Shown: piece by piece, positions 6,578-11,324 of the stretch | Numbering within the stretch: position 1 is the first letter of the stretch | Layout: each line of letters begins with the position of its first letter | Source: Methanomicrobiales archaeon | GTDB lineage: Archaea > Halobacteriota > Methanomicrobia > Methanomicrobiales > JACTUA01 | DNA: 11,324 nucleotides | NCBI GenBank assembly: GCA_028678555.1 | Contig: JAJRDF010000096.1 | Location: 1 to 11,324 of the forward strand | Direction: 5' to 3' | Program-made: the position numbers and the translations under genes | Notes under the pieces: generated by a model | Seen by the model: only the letters and a program-made list of their open reading frames with translations | The model's database searches: none | What the model was told of the DNA's origin: nothing

Positions 6578-8605
6578 ATGACATCCAACGTCAAAGCGAT
6601 GGATCCCCTCGCCGCCTGGTTCCCGTACCCGTCCTACCGTCCCCACCAGAAGGAGATGCTGGAAGCGGCGGCAGGAGTGGCGCGGAAGGGCGGGATCCTG
6701 ATGATCGATGCCCCGACGGGGAGCGGGAAGTCGGCGGTGGTCTCTGCGCTCCTCTCCGAGGCGGAGGATCGGCGCATCGTGGTTGCTGTCCGGACGAAGA
6801 GCCAGCTGGCCACCTTCATCCGGGAGCTCTCCCTTATACGGCAGAAGCAGCCGGACCTGCGCTACGCGTACCTGATCGGGAAGGGGCAGATGTGCCTCCT
6901 GGGGGGCAGCGGTGACGTGTACCGGCGCTGCGAGGGGGTGAAGGCCCTCTCTACCGCCCTCATGCGGGACCGGGCTGAAGCGGGATCTCTCGTGCCGGCC
7001 AAGGACAAGCTCATCCGGCTGCAGATCCGGCGGATGGATCCCGAGAATCCCCTGATCTGCCCCTACTTCATCCACGGCCGGTCCTTCGCCGCGGAGGAGG
7101 GGGAGGCCCTCCACATGGTCCCGTCGGCGCTCCTGCGGGCGAAGGCGGACCGGGTGCTGCGGGAATCGGTGGCGCCAGAATCCCTCCCGCCCCTCGCAGG
7201 GGAGTGCTGCCCGTACGAGGTGATGATCCAGGCCGCCCGCAGCGCCGACGTGATCCTCCTGAACTTCCACCATGTTCTGGACGATGCCATCCGGGAACAG
7301 CTCTACCTGCAGCTGGGGGCGGAACCGCAGGAGATCCTGCTCCTCATCGACGAAGCCCACAACTGCGGGGACGCGGTGCAGTCCATCCAGTCGGTGGTGC
7401 TCTCGGAGAAGGACATCGAGGCCGCCGCACACGAGATCCAGCCGCTGCGGGGGAAGATCCGGGAGGCGGAGGCGGTGCTCCCGGTGCTGCCCCGGATCCG
7501 GGCCTTCATGGGGATGCTGCAGGGGGCCCGGGAGCCGGAGGACTGGTTCGATCCCGCCATCTTCGACCGGACGGTGGTTCAGGGATCCCTCTACCCCAGC
7601 ATGGAGGCCATCGTTGACGATATCCTGGTGCTCTCCGATGCCGTGCGGGAGCGGTCCATGGCCACCGGCGAGTTCCGGGAATCGGCGGTGGAGCGGCTGA
7701 CTGGCTTCCTGTACCGGATCCACCAGTCGGCATCGGATCCCGCCTTCCTCACCCTCTTCCGCAGGCAAGAGGATGAGGTGGTGCTGGAGGTGCGGAGCAT
7801 CGATCCGTCGGCCCACCTCTCCGAGATTGCAGGCACCCACGCCGCGTGCGTGATGATCAGCGGGACCCTCTCCCCCGTCGCCTCCTTCCGGCGCCTCTAC
7901 TTCGGCGATCTTCCGGTCACCACCATCTCCCTCCCCAACGCGTTCCCGAGGAAGAACCGCCGGATCTATGTGGCCCGTGACGTCTCCACCGCGTACCGGC
8001 TCCGGCAGGACCGGCAGGTCACCGCCCGGATCGACGGATACATCCGGGCATTCTGCACGCTCCCCGGGAACCTGGCCATCTATTTCCCGTCGTACCAGAT
8101 CCTCACGCAGTACGCGGACAGGTGCAGCGATGCACTGAACGGCAAGGAAGCTTTCGTGGAGCCCCGGGAGGCGCAGGACGCCGGGGCAGCACTACGCTCT
8201 TTTCTCTCCCTCCCCTCGCGGGGCCGGTCCGGGGTCCTCTTCGCCGTTGCCGGCGGGAAATGGAGCGAAGGGCTGGACTACCGGGGCGAGCTCCTCTCAG
8301 GGGCGATGGTGGTGGGACTGCCCCTGGCCCCTTACAACCGGGTCCGGGAGATGGTGATCCAGTACTTCCGCCGGAAGTTCGGGGACGAGGGGGAGTTCCT
8401 CTCCTACACGCTCCCGGCTGTGAACCGGGCGCTGCAGGCACTGGGAAGGGTGATCCGGACACCGGAGGACCGGGGGATACTCGTACTCGCGGAACACCGG
8501 TTCCTGGAACCGAACGTGATGGCGGCCCTGCCTGTCTGGATGCAGGAGGAAGCGGTGACGATCACCCTGGAAGAGTTCAGGAAGGAGGTGTCCGCATGGC
8601 GGTAG
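6578..8605 (+). CDS. XPD/Rad3-like ATP-dependent DNA helicase with Fe-S cluster
   Basis: This is a superfamily 2 DNA helicase of the XPD/Rad3/DinG group, which unwinds DNA 5' to 3' in repair (family knowledge). In the 675-residue product, Walker A APTGSGKS lies at 45-52, the DEAH box at 258-261 and SGTLSP at 428-433. Motif VI, QALGRVIRTPEDRG, starts near 620, with Arg624 and Arg627 as likely arginine fingers. Between Walker A and DEAH are candidate 4Fe-4S ligands Cys106, Cys118, Cys161 and Cys211. Cys161 and Cys211 sit in CPYF..HGR and CPYE contexts like those of eukaryotic XPD, while Cys210 is an adjacent alternative. ADVILLNFHHVLDD and the EGLDYRGELLSG block are also typical. A second ATG at 6599 (MDPLAAWFPYP) may be the true start. 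The end overlaps ogt by 10 bases. Whether it takes part in nucleotide excision repair or another process cannot be told from sequence. Confidence 0.93.
   Translation: MTSNVKAMDPLAAWFPYPSYRPHQKEMLEAAAGVARKGGILMIDAPTGSGKSAVVSALLSEAEDRRIVVAVRTKSQLATFIRELSLIRQKQPDLRYAYLIGKGQMCLLGGSGDVYRRCEGVKALSTALMRDRAEAGSLVPAKDKLIRLQIRRMDPENPLICPYFIHGRSFAAEEGEALHMVPSALLRAKADRVLRESVAPESLPPLAGECCPYEVMIQAARSADVILLNFHHVLDDAIREQLYLQLGAEPQEILLLIDEAHNCGDAVQSIQSVVLSEKDIEAAAHEIQPLRGKIREAEAVLPVLPRIRAFMGMLQGAREPEDWFDPAIFDRTVVQGSLYPSMEAIVDDILVLSDAVRERSMATGEFRESAVERLTGFLYRIHQSASDPAFLTLFRRQEDEVVLEVRSIDPSAHLSEIAGTHAACVMISGTLSPVASFRRLYFGDLPVTTISLPNAFPRKNRRIYVARDVSTAYRLRQDRQVTARIDGYIRAFCTLPGNLAIYFPSYQILTQYADRCSDALNGKEAFVEPREAQDAGAALRSFLSLPSRGRSGVLFAVAGGKWSEGLDYRGELLSGAMVVGLPLAPYNRVREMVIQYFRRKFGDEGEFLSYTLPAVNRALQALGRVIRTPEDRGILVLAEHRFLEPNVMAALPVWMQEEAVTITLEEFRKEVSAWR
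8584..8590 (+). promoter_or_regulatory. Shine-Dalgarno sequence of ogt inside the helicase gene
   Basis: GGAGGTG sits 5 bases before the ATG at 8596 and matches the archaeal anti-Shine-Dalgarno. It fixes the ogt start, which otherwise lies in a long frame open upstream to 8122, and points to translation coupled to the helicase. Confidence 0.8.
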
Positions 8606-9060
8606 TGGAGGGATCGGAACGGTTCCACCTCTGGGTGGTCCGGGTCTCCTGGGAGAACGGCGTCGTGCACCGGGTCTGGTTCGCCCGGACCGGGGAGGGG
8701 GGTCCGGTGCCACCCCTCATCAGGCAGTACCTGCAGGGGAACCCTGTGGACCTCTCGGTGCTGAAGAGCCCTGCCGCAGAAGGGGACAGCGTCCGCGCAG
8801 CCATCTACCGGGCGGTCCGTGAGGTGGGGTACGGGGAAACGGCCACCTACGGCGGGATCGCCGCCCGTGTCGGCACCTCTCCCCGGGCCGTGGGGCAGGC
8901 CATGGCCCAGAACCCGACCCCGCTCGTCATCCCGTGCCACCGGATCACCGGTGCAAGGGGACTGGGGGGTTTCTCACCGGACATCGAGATCAAGGTGCGC
9001 CTCCTTGCCATGGAAGCCCGGAACGTGGCGGAGCGGAGGGAGAAAACCCCGAAAGGGTGA
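8596..9060 (+). CDS. ogt: Methylated-DNA--[protein]-cysteine S-methyltransferase
   Basis: This suicide repair protein transfers the alkyl group from O6-alkylguanine (and O4-alkylthymine) in DNA to its own cysteine. The 154-residue product has the conserved C-terminal domain: GYGETATYGGIAARVG (79-93, Tyr85 for base flipping), SPRAVGQAMAQNP (95-107, Arg97 as the finger that fills the flipped-out position, Asn106 as the hinge), then the acceptor motif IPCHRI with Cys114, and GLGGFSPDIEIKVRLLAMEA. The N-terminal domain is short (about 60 residues) and diverged, as in many small archaeal Ogt proteins. The start at 8596 is set by the GGAGGTG Shine-Dalgarno. It overlaps the helicase stop by 10 bases, so both repair proteins are probably made from one transcript. 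It converges on trpA with a 36-base gap. Confidence 0.96.
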   Translation: MAVVEGSERFHLWVVRVSWENGVVHRVWFARTGEGGPVPPLIRQYLQGNPVDLSVLKSPAAEGDSVRAAIYRAVREVGYGETATYGGIAARVGTSPRAVGQAMAQNPTPLVIPCHRITGARGLGGFSPDIEIKVRLLAMEARNVAERREKTPKG

Positions 9061-9084
9061 GGGAGCGGTCTTTCCTCCCCATGC

Positions 9085-9098
9085 AACAGGGACCTGTT
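9085..9098. repeat. Small palindrome at the ogt/trpA convergent junction
   Basis: AACAGG-GA-CCTGTT is a perfect 6-bp inverted repeat that overlaps the trpA stop codon (TAA on the minus strand, 9099-9097). A second weak arm pair, GGGAG (9061-9065) and CTCCC (9075-9079), lies next to it, with TTTC between. Together they fill the 36-base gap and could help end transcription in either direction. The stems are short and no long T-run follows, so this is tentative. Confidence 0.25.
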
Positions 9099-9897
9099 AC
9101 TTCCGGGCCCCGGCAGCACCCTTCATCCGCCGGATGTAGGCACGGATCGCCCGCTGCATGGCCGGGGGATCGGCCAGGTGCCGTTCCACGAGACCCACGA
9201 TGCCACTCCCCACGATCACGGCATCGGCTCCTGCCGCGGCACAGGCCCGGACATGGGCCGGCTGTGAGATCCCAAACCCCACGGCCACCGGGACGCTGCC
9301 CCGGGCCTTCACCCGGCCGATGAGGCCCCGCAGGTCATCCGGGAGATCCTCCCGGGTCCCCGTGACCCCGGTCCGGGAGACCAGGTACAGGAACCCCGAT
9401 GCCGCCTCCACGATCCGGGCGAGCCGTGCATCGCCTGTGGTGGGCGCGGCCAGCAGGATCTGATCGAGATCGTGCTCCCGTGCACACTCCCGTGCCCGGT
9501 CCGCCTCCTCCAGCGGCAGGTCCACCGCCAGGATCCCGTCCACCCCCGCGGCGGCGGCCTCTCCGTAGAACCGGGCGAGTCCCCGCCGGTAGACGGGGTT
9601 ATAGTACGTGAGGAGCACGATGGGTTTCTCAGAGAGATCCCGGATCTCACGGACCATCCTGAAGACCCCCAACGGGGTGGTACCGGCCGCCAGCGCCCGG
9701 ATACCGGCCCGCTGGATCACCGGGCCGTCGGCCACCGGGTCCGAGAAGGGCACACCCAGCTCCAGGATATCGGCCCCGGCATCCAGCACTGATGCTGCGA
9801 TCCGGACGCTGGCTCCAGGATCCGGGTCCCCTGCGACGGTGTAACCGATGAAGAGAGGCCCCTCAGCCTCCCGGAAGGCAGCTGCGATCCGGCTCAT
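9097..9897 (-). CDS. trpA: Tryptophan synthase alpha chain
   Basis: TrpA splits indole-3-glycerol phosphate into indole and glyceraldehyde-3-phosphate and passes indole through a tunnel to TrpB. The 266-residue TIM-barrel protein shows FIGYTVAGDPD (16-26) and the active-site block LELGVPFSDPVADGP (45-59). Glu47 and Asp57 in it correspond to the catalytic Glu49 and Asp60 of the enterobacterial enzyme. The later phosphate-binding segments (GFLYLVSRTGVTG and VAVGFGIS, ADAVIVGSGIV) are also intact. Length is normal for the family (about 265). The ATG at 9897 overlaps the trpB TGA as ATGA, indicating coupled, near-equimolar synthesis of the two subunits. It is the last gene of the minus-strand trp run and faces ogt. 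Confidence 0.97.
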   Translation of the reverse strand: MSRIAAAFREAEGPLFIGYTVAGDPDPGASVRIAASVLDAGADILELGVPFSDPVADGPVIQRAGIRALAAGTTPLGVFRMVREIRDLSEKPIVLLTYYNPVYRRGLARFYGEAAAAGVDGILAVDLPLEEADRARECAREHDLDQILLAAPTTGDARLARIVEAASGFLYLVSRTGVTGTREDLPDDLRGLIGRVKARGSVPVAVGFGISQPAHVRACAAAGADAVIVGSGIVGLVERHLADPPAMQRAIRAYIRRMKGAAGARK

Positions 9898-11078
9898 ACG
9901 GGCCCCACTGGCGCCTCAACGTCCTTGTCGCCGCGGCCCGAGAGGTTCACCACCACCACGCTCTCCCGGTCCAGTTCTCCTGCCATCTCCACCAGCCGGG
10001 CAATAGCGTGGGCTGATTCCATGGCCGGGACGATCCCCTCGGTCCGGGCCAGGAGGCTGAACGCCTCCCGGGCGGCGCGGTCGGTGACAGAGACCGCTTC
10101 CATCCGCCCGCTCTCCCGCAGGTGGGCGAGTTCCGGTCCCACGCCGGGATAATCCAGCCCGGCGGCGATGCTGTGGGTGTCGCTCACCTGCCCGTTCTCA
10201 TCCTGCAGCAGGTACGACAGCGCCCCGTGGAGGACCCCGGGGCTCCCTGCGCAGAGCGAGGCGCCATGCATGCCGGTCTCCAGCCCCTCACCCCCGGCCT
10301 CGACCCCGATCAGGCGAACGTCGTCCGCGAGGAAGCGGTGGAAGATGCCGATGGCATTGGACCCGCCGCCCACACAGGCGAGAATGGTGTCGGGAAGCCT
10401 CCCCTCTCTTTCCAGGATCTGGCGCCGGGCCTCTTCGCCAATGACGGACTGGAAGGTACGGACCATCAGGGGATACGGGTGGGGACCGACGATGGAGCCC
10501 AGCAGGTAGAAGGTGTCCTCCACCCGCTCCACCCAGTCCCGGAGGGCCTCGTTCACCGCGTCCTTCAGGGTCCGGGTGCCCGATGCGACCGGGATCACCC
10601 GGGCCCCTAAGAGCTCCATCCGGGAGACGTTCAGAGCCTGCCTCCGGATATCGACCTCGCCCATGTAGACCTCGACGGGTAATCCCAGCCGGGCTCCGGC
10701 AATGGCTGTGGCCACGCCGTGCTGCCCGGCGCCGGTCTCGGCAATGATCCGCCCTTTCCCCATAGAACGGGCGAGCAGTGCCTGCCCCAGGGTGTTGTTC
10801 AGCTTGTGGGCTCCCCCGTGGAGGAGGTCCTCCCGCTTCAGGTAGACCCGCAGGGCCAGCCGCTTCGAGAGGTTGGGGCAGAAGGTGAGGGGGGTGGGCC
10901 GGCCTGCGTAGTGGGTCAGGAGGCCGGTGAGATCCTGCCGGAACGCCGGGTCCTCCATGGCACGGGTGAAGGCGCCATCCAGCCGGATCAGCGCCTCCAT
11001 CAGGGTCTCGGGCACATAGCGGCCTCCGAAGCGGCCGTAGCGTCCCACGCCGGCAGGTCTTTCTGCGGATCCGGTCAT
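9894..11078 (-). CDS. trpB: Tryptophan synthase beta chain
   Basis: TrpB is the pyridoxal-phosphate enzyme that condenses indole with serine to give tryptophan. The 394-residue product contains REDLLHGGAHKLNNTLGQAL, with Lys92 as the PLP Schiff-base lysine. AETGAGQHG carries Glu114 (equivalent to Glu109), GGGSN (237-241) binds the cofactor phosphate, and NLSGRGDKD near the C-terminus carries the serine that contacts the PLP ring nitrogen. Overall similarity is to the TrpB1 class that partners TrpA, rather than the longer TrpB2 class, in keeping with trpA directly downstream. The ATG at 11078 overlaps the trpF TGA as ATGA, and a GGGAGG Shine-Dalgarno lies 7 bases before it (plus-strand 11086-11091). 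The C-terminus ends at the trpA start. Confidence 0.98.
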   Translation of the reverse strand: MTGSAERPAGVGRYGRFGGRYVPETLMEALIRLDGAFTRAMEDPAFRQDLTGLLTHYAGRPTPLTFCPNLSKRLALRVYLKREDLLHGGAHKLNNTLGQALLARSMGKGRIIAETGAGQHGVATAIAGARLGLPVEVYMGEVDIRRQALNVSRMELLGARVIPVASGTRTLKDAVNEALRDWVERVEDTFYLLGSIVGPHPYPLMVRTFQSVIGEEARRQILEREGRLPDTILACVGGGSNAIGIFHRFLADDVRLIGVEAGGEGLETGMHGASLCAGSPGVLHGALSYLLQDENGQVSDTHSIAAGLDYPGVGPELAHLRESGRMEAVSVTDRAAREAFSLLARTEGIVPAMESAHAIARLVEMAGELDRESVVVVNLSGRGDKDVEAPVGPV

Positions 11079-11324
11079 GCTGATGCCTCCCGGACAGCAT
11101 GGAGGAATGCCCGGATGAGCGCCGGGTCCTTGATCCCGGGTGACCGTTCCACGCCGGATGCGACATCCACAGCATAGGGGCGGACGGACCGTATGGCGCC
11201 TGCCACGTTCTCCGGCGTGAGCCCTCCCGCGAGAATCACCGGTACAGGAGAGCGGGTGACCAGATCCTTCGCATACGCGGGATCGAACGGCCGTCCCTGC
11301 CCGTGGCTGTCGTCGATGACGATG
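11075..11324 (-). CDS. trpF: Phosphoribosylanthranilate isomerase, C-terminal part, truncated by window edge
   Basis: TrpF isomerises N-(5-phosphoribosyl)anthranilate in the step before indole-glycerol-phosphate formation. Only the last 82 residues or so are inside the window, reading from IVIDDSHGQGRPFDP on the minus strand. The segment has the family's GGxGxxF-like loop (SHGQGRPFD), then VPVILAGGLTPENVAGAI and the C-terminal signature YAVDVASGVERSPGIKD, which forms the phosphate-binding end of the TIM barrel. The TGA at 11077-11075 overlaps the trpB ATG by 4 bases. The N-terminal KICG(I/L) strand with the catalytic cysteine lies beyond the right edge. SHGQGRPF in place of the common GGTGxxF is a mild variation. 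The gene order trpF-trpB-trpA supports the call. Confidence 0.94.
   Translation of the reverse strand, partial: IVIDDSHGQGRPFDPAYAKDLVTRSPVPVILAGGLTPENVAGAIRSVRPYAVDVASGVERSPGIKDPALIRAFLHAVREASA

Noticed and set aside
6548..7840. Minus-strand open frame (430 codons) opposite the helicase
   Set aside because: It is antisense to the Walker A, Fe-S and DEAH region of the helicase. Its His/Pro/Gly-rich translation without domains marks it as a shadow.

Overview
The window is GC-rich (by eye about two thirds G+C), densely packed genomic DNA that reads as archaeal, most likely from a methanogen of the Methanomicrobiales type (inference). The reasons are an archaeal-style type IA topoisomerase, a GatCAB amidotransferase operon, an XPD-like iron-sulphur helicase, a compact asparagine-synthase-like protein, tryptophan genes in the order trpF-trpB-trpA, and A/T-rich TATA-like boxes rather than bacterial -35/-10 promoters. 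No rRNA, tRNA, CRISPR array or transposase gene was seen.

Left block, minus strand, read from 6053 down to 1: purB (interrupted), an asparagine-synthase-like gene, gatC, gatA, gatB, and the 5' part of a topA gene that runs off the left edge. Neighbours overlap or lie within 7 bases of each other, so this looks like one operon. Most of its products handle aspartate: PurB releases fumarate from an aspartate adduct, the AsnB-like protein carries an aspartate-amidating type of ATP-pyrophosphatase fold, and GatCAB amidates Asp-tRNA(Asn) and/or Glu-tRNA(Gln). purB has lost about 30 codons and its reading frame near 5880, so it is either a real pseudogene or a sequence/assembly error.

Middle, 6054-6577: a 524-base divergent intergenic region without a convincing gene. 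It holds three diverged copies of a roughly 50-base hairpin-bearing repeat (one plus, two minus) and several smaller palindromes.

Right block: on the plus strand an XPD/Rad3-like DNA helicase overlaps a methylated-DNA--cysteine methyltransferase gene, forming a two-gene DNA-repair unit. Convergent to it after 36 bases are the trp genes on the minus strand: trpF (3' part only, cut by the right edge), trpB and trpA, linked by 4-base ATGA overlaps. These encode late steps of tryptophan synthesis.

Most of the window is ordinary core metabolism and information processing. The points worth a second look are the broken purB, the glutaminase-less AsnB-like gene fused into the gatCAB operon, and the repeat cluster between purB and the helicase.
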